DNA from: an uncultured Alphaproteobacteria bacterium
Lineage (GTDB): Bacteria; Pseudomonadota; Alphaproteobacteria; Rhodobacterales; Rhodobacteraceae
Assembly: GCA_913051655.1 (NCBI GenBank)
Contig: CAJXHI010000021.1
Span: forward strand, 1-50,263
Length of the DNA: 50,263 bases
Direction: 5' to 3'
Shown here piece after piece: positions 20,070 to 30,193 of this stretch. The notes under the pieces were generated by a model. The model did not search any database. It was not told the origin of the DNA and was given only the letters and a program-made list of their open reading frames with translations. The number at the start of each line of letters is the position of its first letter. Position 1 is the first letter of the stretch. A program made the translations under genes and the position numbers.

Positions 20070-21551
20070 CTAAAGATCATAAATCTCAGAAAATTTACTT
20101 TCAATATATGTCACAAGCGGATCAACGCTTGGCTCTTTACCACAAGCTTTGGACATAAGCTCTTCTGCGGGATACCGGCTTCCATGTCGCTGCAAGGCCA
20201 CCTTCAGCCAATCCGTCGCACGCGATGTATCTCCTTTTTCAAGGTCATTTTCCAAATTTGGCAAGTCCTCTGACATCTTTTCAAACAAGCATCCAGCATA
20301 GACATTTCCTAAAGAATAGGTTGGGAAGTACCCAAACAGCGCCTCAGACCAATGCACATCCTGCAATACTCCGTCAGAGGCCTTGTCAACTTTACACCCA
20401 AAATCAGCTTCAAACCGATCGTTCCAAGCGGTTTCCAAATCCTCGAAGTTCAAATCTCCTGAGATCAAAGCACGCTCTAAATCATAGCGCAGCATGATAT
20501 GCAGGTTATACTGCAACTCATCCGCTTCTGTTCTTATGTAACCTTGCGAAACGCGATTTACGATTTTGTAAAAATTCTCTTCATTGCGCACCCCAAAATC
20601 ACCAAAGACGCTTTTCATTTGTCGGAAAAGAAAGGCGGTATAGCCGCGAGACCGTCCAAGTTGATTTTCGTAAATGCGGCTTTGACTTTCATGGATACCC
20701 ATAGAGCATCCCTTGCCCAGCACAGAAAAGGCATAGGTCGCATTAATGTTTTGTTCGTATGCTCCATGCCCAACCTCATGGATCGTGGAATAAAAACAAT
20801 TCATCGGATCACGCTCACTTGTACGCGTTGTAATTCGTACGTCCGAACTGCTTCCTGATGAAAACGGATGTACAGCTTTGTCGATCCGTCCCCGCGAAAA
20901 ATCATAGCCAAAGGATTGCGCGAGTATATGGGCGACCTGCATCTGTTTACCGGAATCAAAAATCTGGTCCAGCTCTGGTGGTTGAGCCCTGTTCAGAACC
21001 GCTGCGCGCAACGCGACTAATGGTCCTCTCAATGCCGAAAACATCTTTGTTATTTTTTCTGACGATCCATCCGGTTCATATCTGCGCAAAAGTGCATCAT
21101 ATGGTGTTTCCTCTGTTCCATCAGCGAGAGCTGCCCCAAGGTCCTGCGTGTGTACGATGACCTCTGCCAATACAGGCTTAAAAATTGAAAAATCATCGTT
21201 CTCACGCGCCTCAACCCAGATTTTATGTGCTTTCGGGGTAAGACGTGCCAAAGCTACGGCAAGATCTTGAGGTACTTTTTTTGTGCGTTCAAATTTGTTG
21301 CGGATTAAAGTGGTTTGACGCATTTGAACTGCGTCCAAATTTTCTGCTTCAGCCTCAGCCAAAAGCTGTTCCAATTCGGCAGAAGAACGACGCGCGTGCA
21401 ATAATTTTTCAATGGCAGAAAATTCTTCCACACGATCATCGATTGACCCAGATGGCATCATTGTTTCCTGATCCCATCCAAGCCGCCCTGCAATGTGTTC
21501 AAGTGCCACTGTATCTTTTTGATAAACGGCCAAATTCAAAAATGCACTCAT
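20070..21551 (-). CDS. Carboxypeptidase M32 (thermostable carboxypeptidase 1 family)
   Basis: A 493-residue cytoplasmic zinc metallocarboxypeptidase of family M32, the usual length. The zinc motif HEVGH is at about residues 258-262, followed by the family signatures GIHESQSRIYEN and the RTEADELQYNLHI helix. It removes C-terminal residues from peptides. Its ATG is 3 bases from the stop of the heme A synthase gene, which precedes it on the same strand, so the two are probably cotranscribed without an obvious functional link. Confidence 0.95.
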   Translation of the reverse strand: MSAFLNLAVYQKDTVALEHIAGRLGWDQETMMPSGSIDDRVEEFSAIEKLLHARRSSAELEQLLAEAEAENLDAVQMRQTTLIRNKFERTKKVPQDLAVALARLTPKAHKIWVEARENDDFSIFKPVLAEVIVHTQDLGAALADGTEETPYDALLRRYEPDGSSEKITKMFSALRGPLVALRAAVLNRAQPPELDQIFDSGKQMQVAHILAQSFGYDFSRGRIDKAVHPFSSGSSSDVRITTRTSERDPMNCFYSTIHEVGHGAYEQNINATYAFSVLGKGCSMGIHESQSRIYENQLGRSRGYTAFLFRQMKSVFGDFGVRNEENFYKIVNRVSQGYIRTEADELQYNLHIMLRYDLERALISGDLNFEDLETAWNDRFEADFGCKVDKASDGVLQDVHWSEALFGYFPTYSLGNVYAGCLFEKMSEDLPNLENDLEKGDTSRATDWLKVALQRHGSRYPAEELMSKACGKEPSVDPLVTYIESKFSEIYDL

Positions 21552-21554
21552 GAC

Positions 21555-22700
21555 TTATACCCGTCTTACCTGTTGTTGTGGTGGATATCCCGATAAAAAC
21601 CGCGCCCTTAAAATCAGCACCCACAACAAAACTGCGCCCAATTGGTGCAAAATCGCCAAATTCCATGGCGCTGCGTAAAGTAAAGTTACCACACCAAGAA
21701 TCACCTGAAAAATCATAATTGCCATCACAGCGTTAAAGGCAAAATGCACCTTATCATTTCCAGAAGATCTTGATTTCCACCAGACCACAATTCCAAAGAC
21801 AAACAGAACGTAACCCGCTATTCTGTGCATAAATTGAACAAGTCCATAATCTTCGAAAAAATTACGCCAGATCGGTGTAATGGAAAATGGTTCCGGCGGG
21901 AAAAATCCCCCTGCCATAAGTGGCCAATCCGTGTAACTTCGTCCCGCATCAATGCCTGCAACCAAAGCGCCCAGTAAAATTTGTAAAAATGCAATATGCA
22001 AAAGTCCAGTTGAGATCGAAAATAACCTTTTCTCCCGAGCACGGCGCTGGAGCAGAAGGTCGCTCTCTGTATATCCAAGCAAAAGGATAAACCAAGTCAG
22101 AAAGCCAAGGATTACAAATGCAATGCCAAGGTGGGTTGCCAATCTATAACTGGCCACATCCAACATTTCACCGCTGAGACCACTGGCTACCATCCACCAG
22201 CCTATGGCCCCCTGAAGACCACCAAGCGCCCCTACAAAGAAAAGACGCCTGCTCCAGCCAATTGGGATCGCCTTAAGTACAAATAAGGTCAGAAAGCCCA
22301 GCGCCCAAACCAATCCAACCACACGACCCAATTGGCGGTGCCCCCATTCCCACCAATAAATAACTTTGAATTCGCTAAGACTCATTCCCAGATTTTGCAA
22401 CTGATATTCCGGAATTTGTTTGTATTTTTCAAATTCCAGTTCCCAAGTCGCCGCGGAGATGGGCGGTATAGCACCTGTAACCGGGCGCCATTCCGTTATG
22501 CTTAATCCGCTATCTGTAAGACGCGTTAAACCACCCACCAAAATCATGCATACAACAAGGCAAAACAGCGTTACCAGCCAAATACGAATAGGCCTGCGCA
22601 TACCTGCTCCTTGCCCAGCATTTATCGACCCAACTGCGCTTGTTTCTGCTGTAGAGGATTTATCGCCCACCTCTTCGAAAATTAATCTCTTTGAGCTCAT
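21555..22700 (-). CDS. ctaA: Heme A synthase (COX15/CtaA)
   Basis: Membrane oxygenase that converts heme O to heme A for aa3-type cytochrome oxidase. At 381 residues with about eight membrane helices it is the longer alphaproteobacterial/mitochondrial type. The heme-ligand histidines are visible in WEWGHRQLGRVVG, YRLATHLGIAF, FMHRIAGY and AILHQLGAV. It leads the pair with the M32 carboxypeptidase. A heme-A oxidase elsewhere in the genome is implied. Confidence 0.94.
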   Translation of the reverse strand: MSSKRLIFEEVGDKSSTAETSAVGSINAGQGAGMRRPIRIWLVTLFCLVVCMILVGGLTRLTDSGLSITEWRPVTGAIPPISAATWELEFEKYKQIPEYQLQNLGMSLSEFKVIYWWEWGHRQLGRVVGLVWALGFLTLFVLKAIPIGWSRRLFFVGALGGLQGAIGWWMVASGLSGEMLDVASYRLATHLGIAFVILGFLTWFILLLGYTESDLLLQRRAREKRLFSISTGLLHIAFLQILLGALVAGIDAGRSYTDWPLMAGGFFPPEPFSITPIWRNFFEDYGLVQFMHRIAGYVLFVFGIVVWWKSRSSGNDKVHFAFNAVMAIMIFQVILGVVTLLYAAPWNLAILHQLGAVLLWVLILRARFLSGYPPQQQVRRV

Positions 22701-22763
22701 TCAATTGCCTTTTTGCCGACCAGCCTTTTTGTAGATCTATGACGTTACGCCGCCACCTTCAAG

Positions 22764-23510
22764 CTAGGGACCCTTTTCTTTCCAACGCACCATTTGACGC
22801 AGCATGCCGTGAAACATCCGCACATCCGCGCGTGTCAGCGGCAAACGTGACCACATATTGCGAAGATTGGTTTTCATACCCTCCGCTTTGGTCTCGGGGA
22901 AAAAAAAACCAGCCTCTTCCAATCGTTCCTCATAATGGCGAGCAAGATGATCCGTTTCTTCGCCGATCGCCCAATCCAATTTAGCCATTTTCATATGAGT
23001 GGTGGTTTCTTGTTTGTAGGCACGACGCCATTCGTAGGCAAGCAGTAGAACACATTGTGCAAGGTTCAGGGAAGGAAATTCTGGATTTACAGGAACAGAG
23101 ATTAAGGCGTTGGATTGTGCGATATCCTCATTTTCAAGTCCTGCGCGCTCGGGGCCAAAGAGTAGCGATACATTCTGACCTTCGCCAATCTTTTGGGCCA
23201 CTATTCGAATGGCGTCTTCTGGCGAGTAAATCTGCTTTGTTAATCCCCGCGCACGAGCTGTGGTGGCAAGGGTGAAATGACTGTCTGCGATGGCAGAGGC
23301 CACATCTTCATAATGCCCCGCCTCATCCAACAATCGCCCTGCGCCGCTTGCCATGGCAATGGCTTTCTTGCTGGGCCAGCCGTCGCGAGGCGCAACAACG
23401 CGCATCCGACTAAGTCCAAAATTCCACATGGCCCTTGCTGAAGCACCAATGTTTTCGCCCATTTGAGGGCGCACAAGAACAATACTTGGCTGTTTTATTT
23501 GATCCTGCAT
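22764..23510 (-). CDS. TrmJ/SpoU-type RNA 2'-O-methyltransferase
   Basis: A 248-residue SPOUT-class methyltransferase of the TrmJ (tRNA Cm32/Um32) group. It starts with the family's VLVRPQMGENIGASARAM, and the S-adenosylmethionine knot is formed by LLFGPERAGLENED and SLNLAQCVLLLAYEW. A helical C-terminal extension ends in RADVRMFHGMLRQM, as in TrmJ. The ATG at 23508-23510 follows AGTAGGA; an earlier in-frame start at 23606 would add 32 residues not expected in the family. Exact target RNA cannot be told from sequence. Confidence 0.9.
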   Translation of the reverse strand: MQDQIKQPSIVLVRPQMGENIGASARAMWNFGLSRMRVVAPRDGWPSKKAIAMASGAGRLLDEAGHYEDVASAIADSHFTLATTARARGLTKQIYSPEDAIRIVAQKIGEGQNVSLLFGPERAGLENEDIAQSNALISVPVNPEFPSLNLAQCVLLLAYEWRRAYKQETTTHMKMAKLDWAIGEETDHLARHYEERLEEAGFFFPETKAEGMKTNLRNMWSRLPLTRADVRMFHGMLRQMVRWKEKGP

Positions 23511-23640
23511 GATCCTACTCTCACTGCACCCCGTCTCTAGGCGAGTTGCCAGATAATGAAAAGAGGGCTTGCCAAACCGATCGTATCTCACGTACCAGTC
23601 TTTCACGCTTTAGGCGAGCAAAGACAGGATATCAGAGCAG

Positions 23641-24270
23641 ATGATTCAACCCGCTGATCCTAAAATTTATCTTATCACCCCAACGGAGATTGACCTTCAG
23701 GGCTACTTTCCGGAGCAGCTCAGCGCTATATTTGCAAACTTTGATATTGCCTGCCTTCGAATGAGCTTAAGCAGCACAGACGAACGCCTGTTGGGTAAAA
23801 CAGCAGATGCTCTGAGAGAAATTTGCCATGCTCATGACATCGCAATTATTATTGAGCGTCATATGTTGCTGGTCGAGCCCTTTGGACTAGATGGGGTGCA
23901 TCTGACAGACGGAGCGAAGAATGTTGCAAAGGCACGTAAACACTTAGGTAAAGACGCGATTGTTGGAGCGAATTGCGCTGCCTCCAGACACACAGGGCTG
24001 AATGCAGGGGAAATCGGCGCAGATTATGTGAGTTTTGGCCCAGTGACTGCGTCAAACCTCGACGATGGGAAAATCGCTGGGACAGAGTTATTTGAGTGGT
24101 GGTCACAAATGATTGAAGTGCCTGTTGTCGCTGAAGGCCGGTTTGATCGGAGGAGCGCTGCCCTAATTGGACAACACGCCGATTTCCTTGCCCTCGGCGG
24201 CGAAATTTGGGGATGCGAAGATCCAGTTGCGGAGCTTCGCGCAATGATGGATTTCACACATCCTAAATAG
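23641..24270 (+). CDS. Thiamine phosphate synthase-like protein (ThiE/TenI fold)
   Basis: A 209-residue TIM-barrel protein of the thiamine monophosphate synthase/TenI family (ThiE condenses the pyrimidine and thiazole halves of thiamine). It shows IYLITP at the first strand, DGVHLTDG, ADYVSFGPVTAS and VVAEGRFD. It departs from classical ThiE at the pyrophosphate-contact motifs, so it may be a relative with a different substrate. The last 8 bases overlap the convergent olsA gene. Confidence 0.8.
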   Translation: MIQPADPKIYLITPTEIDLQGYFPEQLSAIFANFDIACLRMSLSSTDERLLGKTADALREICHAHDIAIIIERHMLLVEPFGLDGVHLTDGAKNVAKARKHLGKDAIVGANCAASRHTGLNAGEIGADYVSFGPVTASNLDDGKIAGTELFEWWSQMIEVPVVAEGRFDRRSAALIGQHADFLALGGEIWGCEDPVAELRAMMDFTHPK

Positions 24271-25081
24271 AAGTCTGATGAGCCTTTGAAATAGATTGTT
24301 GCAACGCGGCGGCCAAAGCCTTTCGATCTTTGAAATCTGCTACTGCCACTGGATCACAAAAGGTGATGACAATCCGTCCCTGTCTGAAGACCGACAGCGT
24401 TGTAATCAGATGTGCCCTGAAAGACATATTCCCCCACCAACAATAAAACCGCTCATCTTGCCCTTTCGGTGCGATGTAATGGAGGCAAATGGCTTGGAGA
24501 AAAGTTTTATCGCGCAACTTTGGGTCAAAATAGGCAGCAAAAAGTGTCGGTTTAAATGGCAATATCTGCTGACCATCTGTTGATGTTCCCTCCGGAAAGA
24601 ATAACAATTTATGCCCTGCCTGCAAGCGGGAGGTAAAAAGCGAACGCTGCTCAGCCGCTTTTTTTGGATTTCGTTCAATAAAGACTGTTCCTGTTGCTTT
24701 AGCCAACTGACCAATAAAAGGCCAAGAGGCTACTTCAGATTTTGAGACAAAATAGATCCTCTGAAAAGCGTTAAGCGCGAAAATATCAATCCATGAACAG
24801 TGATTAGCAACAACACCACCCCCTTGGCTCATCACACTCCCGTAGACCTGACATTTTAGGCCAATCAAAGACAAAGACATTCGACATACCGCCTGTGTTA
24901 TATATGGTGTTACGGGACGGTTTTGACCAAAAAGTGGGTATTCAAATAGGCGAAGCAATAGGGTAACCAACAGACCAAGACTTACAGAAAGACCAATGGG
25001 GATGCCCCTTAAAAGTACAATAATCCAACGAATTGTTGACATTTGATTTTGTGGCTGAGGATAGGAACTGTCCCAAGTCAT
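24263..25081 (-). CDS. olsA: Lyso-ornithine lipid O-acyltransferase (OlsA, PlsC family)
   Basis: A 272-residue membrane-anchored 1-acyltransferase with the catalytic H-x4-D box NHCSWID (His94, Asp99) and the FPEGTST acceptor motif. An N-terminal hydrophobic helix spans about 17-45. PlsC-family enzymes directly after an OlsB gene acylate lyso-ornithine lipid in the second step of ornithine-lipid synthesis, so OlsA is preferred over phospholipid PlsC. It starts one base after the olsB stop. Confidence 0.85.
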   Translation of the reverse strand: MTWDSSYPQPQNQMSTIRWIIVLLRGIPIGLSVSLGLLVTLLLRLFEYPLFGQNRPVTPYITQAVCRMSLSLIGLKCQVYGSVMSQGGGVVANHCSWIDIFALNAFQRIYFVSKSEVASWPFIGQLAKATGTVFIERNPKKAAEQRSLFTSRLQAGHKLLFFPEGTSTDGQQILPFKPTLFAAYFDPKLRDKTFLQAICLHYIAPKGQDERFYCWWGNMSFRAHLITTLSVFRQGRIVITFCDPVAVADFKDRKALAAALQQSISKAHQTSI

Positions 25082-25082
25082 A

Positions 25083-25913
25083 TTATTTGAAAGCCCTTTG
25101 ACGATAGATTTTCTTTTGTCGTGCGCTCAGTTTTTTGGTATCCAATACCAAGCAGACATCAGTCGTGTTAAAAGCGCGATCCACAAAAGCGCCTTCACCT
25201 ACAAAACCACCCAATCTTAGATAGGCTTTGATCAACGCAGGCACCGCCAATATGGCGCGTTTTTTATCAATCTCATCAGGATCGATTAGATCCATCGGCT
25301 GATTATGGGGGTGTTTGACAACAACACGCAGTTCGCGCGGCGCGAGATGATTGTGATGTAAAAGGCTCAACGGCTCTTTGTGAGCATCAATCTGTGTACC
25401 ATGAAAGCTTGCCACGCCAAATAGAATTTCAATATCGCGTTCGTTGACATAGTGCGAAAGCGCCTGCCAGAGATGCAACATTGCGCTCCCACCGCGATAC
25501 TCTGGGTGTAAGCATGAGCGCCCCAGTTCCATAAGTTTACGCCCTGAAGACTTCAAAACTCCTAAATCGTATTCATCTTCAGAATAAAAACGGCCTAGCT
25601 CTGCGGCCTGGTCAGACGTCAAAATCCTGTAAACTCCGACAACGTCACTGCCATTTTGGGCATCACGAGCCTCATCATAAAGTAAAAGATGATCACAATA
25701 TGAGTCATAGATATCGCGCTCTAGCCGGTTTTCGTGATCAACCATTTCCCCGTTTCCACCAAGCTCTTTTACAAAGACATCATAGCGTAATCTTTGTGCA
25801 GCGCGAAATTCATCCGGCGATGCTGCAAGCTTGGCTTTGAATATCGGCTCCGGATGCGTCACATGTATCCACTTTTCTCTTTTTAGTCCATTTGTGAGAC
25901 TAACTTGCATCAT
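25083..25913 (-). CDS. olsB: Ornithine N-acyltransferase (OlsB)
   Basis: A 276-residue GNAT-fold enzyme that transfers a 3-hydroxy fatty acid from acyl carrier protein to ornithine, the first step of ornithine-lipid synthesis. Family segments include FRAAQRLRYDVFVKELGG, the ELGRSCLHPEYRGG acetyl-group site and the DVCLVLDT C-terminus. The start is one of two adjacent ATGs (25911-25913 or 25908-25910). It forms an operon with olsA, and an FNR-type box lies 24-37 bases upstream of the start. Confidence 0.9.
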   Translation of the reverse strand: MMQVSLTNGLKREKWIHVTHPEPIFKAKLAASPDEFRAAQRLRYDVFVKELGGNGEMVDHENRLERDIYDSYCDHLLLYDEARDAQNGSDVVGVYRILTSDQAAELGRFYSEDEYDLGVLKSSGRKLMELGRSCLHPEYRGGSAMLHLWQALSHYVNERDIEILFGVASFHGTQIDAHKEPLSLLHHNHLAPRELRVVVKHPHNQPMDLIDPDEIDKKRAILAVPALIKAYLRLGGFVGEGAFVDRAFNTTDVCLVLDTKKLSARQKKIYRQRAFK

Positions 25914-25936
25914 AATTAGGTAAAACTCATCCTGAT

Positions 25937-25950
25937 TTGATCTACATCAA
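25937..25950. promoter_or_regulatory. FNR/FnrL-type binding site before olsB
   Basis: TTGATCTACATCAA is a perfect TTGAT-N4-ATCAA palindrome, the consensus of the oxygen regulator FNR/FnrL. It lies 24 bases before the olsB start codon, close enough to overlap the promoter or the transcript start. A ten-base exact match is unlikely by chance in 50 kb. Placed over the start of transcription it would more likely repress than activate. Confidence 0.6.
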
Positions 25951-25974
25951 GTTTCGTGAATGTAAATATTGCGT

Positions 25975-26160
25975 TTACCTTTGTGAAAAAACTTGCACTA
26001 ATGCAACATTAGAACCGTCAATGACAACTTTTCCGACCTCTGTAAAATTGACTGTTATTTTTCCGTTCACCCGTGACTGCACCTGTCCTAATCCCCAGTC
26101 CGGTTCGGATGGGTGCTTCACAAGCATACCGGGCTCCAAAAATTCGTTCAAATCTTGCAA
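25975..26160 (-). CDS. DUF3553 small protein
   Basis: A 61-residue soluble protein with the DUF3553 signature LEPGMLVKHPSEPDWGLGQV and the closing GKVVIDG strand. The domain resembles the small RNA-polymerase- or DNA-associated beta barrel seen in UvrD-like proteins, but its role is unknown. The family usually begins a few residues before LEPGM, which here needs a TTG start (26158-26160) with AAGGGAA upstream; an ATG at the internal Met would lose that conserved stretch. In relatives it neighbours the chpT gene, as here, where the two are divergent. Confidence 0.8.
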   Translation of the reverse strand: MQDLNEFLEPGMLVKHPSEPDWGLGQVQSRVNGKITVNFTEVGKVVIDGSNVALVQVFSQR

Positions 26161-26189
26161 CGTATTCCCTTTTCTTGCGAAGAACAGAA

Positions 26190-26793
26190 ATGACTCTGTC
26201 CCGACAAATGCTGGCGAACTTGATAGGCTCTAGAATTTGTCATGATTTAATAAGCCCAATCGGGGCGATTAACAACGGTATTGTGTTATTAACGTGGGCC
26301 AAACTGAATAATTCAAACCTCACAATTCTTATCTCGGAAGGCTGTAGAAATGGATTTGATCTTAAAAAAAATTGGACCACTTTTGGCCAAGATGATGAAA
26401 ATCAAAAGCTTTCTGCCCCAAGAGCCGACGCAATTTTAAAATCCGTGTTGTCTTGCAAACGTAAATCACTTCGTTGTAATCTTGAGAGCAGGTTTTCATA
26501 TCACGACGTAAAAGCAATTTTTCTTTCCCTTATCTGCCTTTACGCTGCAGCGATAAGAGGGGGAGAATTTGCATATTTTAGTACCATGACAGCCGTCTTA
26601 TCGAGAGGAATAGTGACTTTATTGAGCAAGATAAAATCTCATGTACCCTCTTGAACTTACCGCCTAATGAGACGCAGCTCTTTCCTCCGATCTCTCAGTT
26701 TTTGCTGTTGCCCTAGTCGAAAGAAGAATTATGCGAGTATTTATCAGTTCCAGCATGCTAAATCACATCACAAGCGAGCTCAGTTCCGCGTAA
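26190..26793 (+). pseudogene. chpT: Histidine phosphotransferase ChpT, frameshifted remnant
   Basis: ChpT passes phosphate from CckA to CtrA and CpdR. The start is well preserved: ATG at 26190, then SRICHDLISPIGAINNG with the phospho-accepting histidine, and the middle DVKAIFLSLICLYAAAIRGG. The frame closes at 26654 (155 residues), short of the roughly 200 expected. Directly beyond it, the next frame reads LPPNETQLFPPISQFLLLP, matching a usual ChpT ending, then stops; a third frame continues LVERRIMRVFISSS to a stop at 26791-26793, overlapping the convergent proA end. Two single-base losses near 26635 and 26717 would explain this. The region after INNG is also atypical. The 155-residue product could still be made, but a C-terminal part of the CA-like domain would be missing. 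Confidence 0.65.
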
Positions 26794-28042
26794 GGCCATT
26801 CCCGCTAACCAAATATTTAAAACTTGTCAGTTGCCCGGCGCCAATCGGGCCGCGCGCATGTAATTTACCTGTGGCAATCCCAATTTCACCGCCCATGCCA
26901 AACTCGCCGCCATCAGCGAATTGTGTTGATGCGTTATGCATCAAGATAGCACTGTCGACCCGTTCAAAAAACCGCTGACGCACCAAATCATCTTCACTCA
27001 TTATACAATCTGTATGATGCGATCCATACGTTTTAATATGATCAATGGCTTCATCGACATCTGCCACGATGCGCGCCGCAATAATGCTGTCCAGAAATTC
27101 TTTACCCCAATCTGACTTAGATGCTTTAACAGTTTGCATAATATGATCCAAACCTGGCCCCGCCCTCACTTGGACACCTGCAGAAATCAACGTTTTAATA
27201 ACTTGGGCACCCAATCCGTCAACAATATCTTTATGCAGCAAAAGACATTCTGCCGCTCCGCAAATACTCACCCGTCTAGTTTTTGCATTCAAAACCACGT
27301 CAAGCGTTTTGACAGTGTCTGCCGATCTATCTACATAAATATGAACAACCCCCTCAAGATGCGCAAAAATAGGAACCCGGGCTTCCTGTTGCACCAATCT
27401 GACGAGACCTTTGCCGCCGCGTGGAACAATAACATCGACAGATTCTGTCATACGAAGAAGTTTTTTTACAGCTGCACGATCACGGGTAGGGATCAGCTGA
27501 ATAGAAGCTTCAGGTAGATCTGCTGCTTTGATGCCTTCCACGAGACAAGAATGAATGGCTTTTGAGCTGTGAAAGCTTTCAGAGCCACATCTTAGGATCA
27601 CTGCATTTCCAGATTTCAGCGCCAAAGCGCCCGCATCTGCTGTCACATTCGGTCGGCTTTCATACACCACACCAATGACGCCAAGGGGTGTCGAAATTTT
27701 TTTGATGTTCAAACCGTTGGGCCTGCTCCATTGGTCCAAAATCCGCCCGACGGGGTCCTCCTGTTTTGCGATATCTCGTAAGGCTGTACATAAACCTTTA
27801 ACCCTGTCGGCGTCCAACATCAGACGATCTATCATGGGATCTTTCAATCCCTTGTCGCGCCCAAAGGCAAGATCTTCAGAATTAGCAGAAACGATGTCTT
27901 CGCTGCGACTTTGAACTGCATCGGCCGCCAGCATGAGTGCCTGTTCTTTTTGCTCTGAACCGGCATAGGCAAGGTGCGCGGCAGCGGCCTTGGCTTGCAT
28001 GCCAATTATATCCATCATTCCGTCAATTGAATTGTCCATCAA
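26780..28042 (-). CDS. proA: Gamma-glutamyl phosphate reductase (ProA)
   Basis: NADPH-dependent reductase making glutamate-5-semialdehyde, the second step of proline synthesis. At 420 residues it is full length; the catalytic cysteine is at about 261 in [13 protein letters not shown] and the aldehyde-dehydrogenase-like core includes [20 protein letters not shown]. It starts 19 bases after proB and forms an operon with proB and obgE. Confidence 0.96.
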   Translation of the reverse strand: MMDNSIDGMMDIIGMQAKAAAAHLAYAGSEQKEQALMLAADAVQSRSEDIVSANSEDLAFGRDKGLKDPMIDRLMLDADRVKGLCTALRDIAKQEDPVGRILDQWSRPNGLNIKKISTPLGVIGVVYESRPNVTADAGALALKSGNAVILRCGSESFHSSKAIHSCLVEGIKAADLPEASIQLIPTRDRAAVKKLLRMTESVDVIVPRGGKGLVRLVQQEARVPIFAHLEGVVHIYVDRSADTVKTLDVVLNAKTRRVSICGAAECLLLHKDIVDGLGAQVIKTLISAGVQVRAGPGLDHIMQTVKASKSDWGKEFLDSIIAARIVADVDEAIDHIKTYGSHHTDCIMSEDDLVRQRFFERVDSAILMHNASTQFADGGEFGMGGEIGIATGKLHARGPIGAGQLTSFKYLVSGNGLTRN

Positions 28043-28061
28043 AGCAACCTCTTTTAGTCTA

Positions 28062-29168
28062 TCAATCTGCCATATCGTTTCGGTGAATTAGTGCCACGCT
28101 GCCCGTATAGCCCAAGACGCCCTCAATTTCACTGCTTTTTAACCCTTTGATTGCTTCAGCCTCAGCGCCGCTATAACCACTCAAGCCATGTCCAATCTCA
28201 CGACCATCTAGGTTTAGTATCACGACTGCATCTCCTCGGGAAAACTGACCTCTGACCTGCACAACGCCTGCTGGCAATAGGCTTTTGCCTTTGGCTAGAG
28301 CAGCGGCAGCCCCATCGTCCACCCGAATTTCCCCCATCGGTTTAATAGAGGCAATCCATCGCTTGCGTGCCGTCTGCGGGTCAAGCTCAGGAGCAAACCA
28401 AGTGACAGGCGCCTTGTTGTCAATTACCGCTAAAGGGTGCATCACAGACCCTTTTGAAATCACCATCGCACAGCCTGAAGCGGTGGTTGTTTTGGCGGCC
28501 ATAACTTTTGTCTTCATACCGCCCTTGGCCATAGCCGTTCCGGCATCACCTGCCATCTGTTCTATCTCTGGTGTGATCTCTTTAATAAAGTCATAGCGTT
28601 TTGCTGTTGGATCCACCTGCGGGTTTGCGCTGTAAAACCCGTCAACATCGGATAAAAGAACAAGGGTATCTGCGCCAACCGTCACAGCAACTTGCGCCGC
28701 AAGGCGGTCGTTGTCCCCAAAACGGATTTCATCGGTCGCAACGGTGTCATTTTCATTCACAATGGGCACAACGCCAAGGGAGAGTAATGTTTCCATTGTG
28801 GCGCGCGAATTGAGATAACGCCGTCGGTTAGAACTGTCTTCTAGCGTAACGAGGATCTGACCCGTTGTAATTCCATGGGGAGCCAGAACCTCTTCATAAG
28901 CGCGCGCCAATCTAATTTGACCAACAGAGGCCGCTGCCTGTGATTGTTCTAGCGCCAAGGGGCCATTGCCCAAATGCAACACACGACGTCCAAGCGCAAT
29001 TGAGCCAGAAGAGACAATTACTACATCCGAGCCATCCCTTTTAAGTGAGGCGACGTCGTCGGCTAGAGAAGATAGCCAATCTTTCCGTAACTGCCCTTCC
29101 TCTGCCGACACGAGAAGAGCTGAGCCAATCTTTACAACAACCCGTCTTGCGCCTTTTAGGGTTCCCAT
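28062..29168 (-). CDS. proB: Glutamate 5-kinase (ProB)
   Basis: ATP-dependent kinase for the first step of proline synthesis, the step normally inhibited by proline. The 368 residues cover the amino acid kinase domain (KIGSALLV at the start, [27 protein letters not shown]) and a C-terminal PUA domain from about residue 275, the longer form of the family. Its start overlaps the obgE end by 13 bases, indicating coupled translation. Confidence 0.96.
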   Translation of the reverse strand: MGTLKGARRVVVKIGSALLVSAEEGQLRKDWLSSLADDVASLKRDGSDVVIVSSGSIALGRRVLHLGNGPLALEQSQAAASVGQIRLARAYEEVLAPHGITTGQILVTLEDSSNRRRYLNSRATMETLLSLGVVPIVNENDTVATDEIRFGDNDRLAAQVAVTVGADTLVLLSDVDGFYSANPQVDPTAKRYDFIKEITPEIEQMAGDAGTAMAKGGMKTKVMAAKTTTASGCAMVISKGSVMHPLAVIDNKAPVTWFAPELDPQTARKRWIASIKPMGEIRVDDGAAAALAKGKSLLPAGVVQVRGQFSRGDAVVILNLDGREIGHGLSGYSGAEAEAIKGLKSSEIEGVLGYTGSVALIHRNDMAD

Positions 29169-30193
29169 GGCTTGTCTTCCTCATCTTGCTTCTGCGACGC
29201 CGCATAGGTGTCATCAATCACGTGACGCAGCGCACGCAGCACCTCTGGCACGCCCTCTCCGCTTACAGCGGACAAAAGCATAACCTGTGAACCACTTTGC
29301 GCTTCCAGTTCTTCTTTGTAAAAGGCGCATTCCTCGGCATCCAAGGCGTCGATCTTATTCAGGGCGACAATAATTGGCTTGCCTGAAAGCTGGCCTCCGT
29401 AAGCTGCAATTTCACCCATGATGGTCTTGTGGTTTTCCAGAAAATTTCCGTCTGTTGCATCAATCAGATGCAACAACACCGCGCATTTTTCTACATGCCC
29501 AAGAAACAAATCTCCAAGCCCACGCCCCTCATGCGCACCTTTTATCAAGCCAGGGATATCTGCCATAACAAATTCAGTGTTATCAATTCCCACGACACCA
29601 AGATTTGGATGAAGCGTCGTAAAGGGATAATCCGCTATCTTCGGACGGGCGTTTGATGTTGCTGAAAGAAAGGTTGATTTTCCCGCGTTGGGCAAACCCA
29701 AAAGACCCGCATCTGCGATAAGTTTTAGCCGAAGCCAAATGGTACGCTCTATTCCCGCCTGACCCGAATTGGCTCGCCTAGGGGCCTGGTTTGTTGAGGT
29801 TTTAAAATGTAAATTCCCAAATCCGCCATTGCCTCCTTTGGCAATCACAAAGCTTTGCCCTATCTCATTCAATTCTGCAACGACCGTTTCCTGATCTTCA
29901 TCCAGTATTTCGGTGCCCGCTGGGACGCGTAGAATGGCATCAAAACCACGCGCTCCAGTTCGCTGCTGGCCCATACCAGAGCCGCCATTTTTAGCAAAAA
30001 AATGTTGTCGATAGCGAAAATCAATGAGCGTATTCAACCCATCCACGCATTTGGCAATTACAGAACCGCCATGGCCGCCGTCTCCACCGTCGGGCCCACC
30101 ATATTCTATAAATTTCTCTCGCCTAAAACTCACGACCCCCGCACCACCCGATCCCGAGCGGATATAGACTTTGGCAAGATCAAGAAATTTCAT
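29156..30193 (-). CDS. obgE: GTPase ObgE/CgtA
   Basis: Essential ribosome-associated GTPase of 345 residues. The glycine-rich Obg fold fills residues 1-158, followed by the G domain: G1 GLPNAGKST, switch [22 protein letters not shown] and the G5 LLSAVSGEG. The variable C-terminal tail is short. It heads the obgE-proB-proA operon. In relatives the upstream neighbours are two acetyltransferase genes and rpmA; here those acetyltransferases are decayed. Confidence 0.96.
   Translation of the reverse strand: MKFLDLAKVYIRSGSGGAGVVSFRREKFIEYGGPDGGDGGHGGSVIAKCVDGLNTLIDFRYRQHFFAKNGGSGMGQQRTGARGFDAILRVPAGTEILDEDQETVVAELNEIGQSFVIAKGGNGGFGNLHFKTSTNQAPRRANSGQAGIERTIWLRLKLIADAGLLGLPNAGKSTFLSATSNARPKIADYPFTTLHPNLGVVGIDNTEFVMADIPGLIKGAHEGRGLGDLFLGHVEKCAVLLHLIDATDGNFLENHKTIMGEIAAYGGQLSGKPIIVALNKIDALDAEECAFYKEELEAQSGSQVMLLSAVSGEGVPEVLRALRHVIDDTYAASQKQDEEDKPWEP

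Noticed and set aside
19867-20073. 68-codon frame after gyrA
   Set aside because: AT-rich, no ribosome site, no domain, and it overlaps the end of the carboxypeptidase gene.
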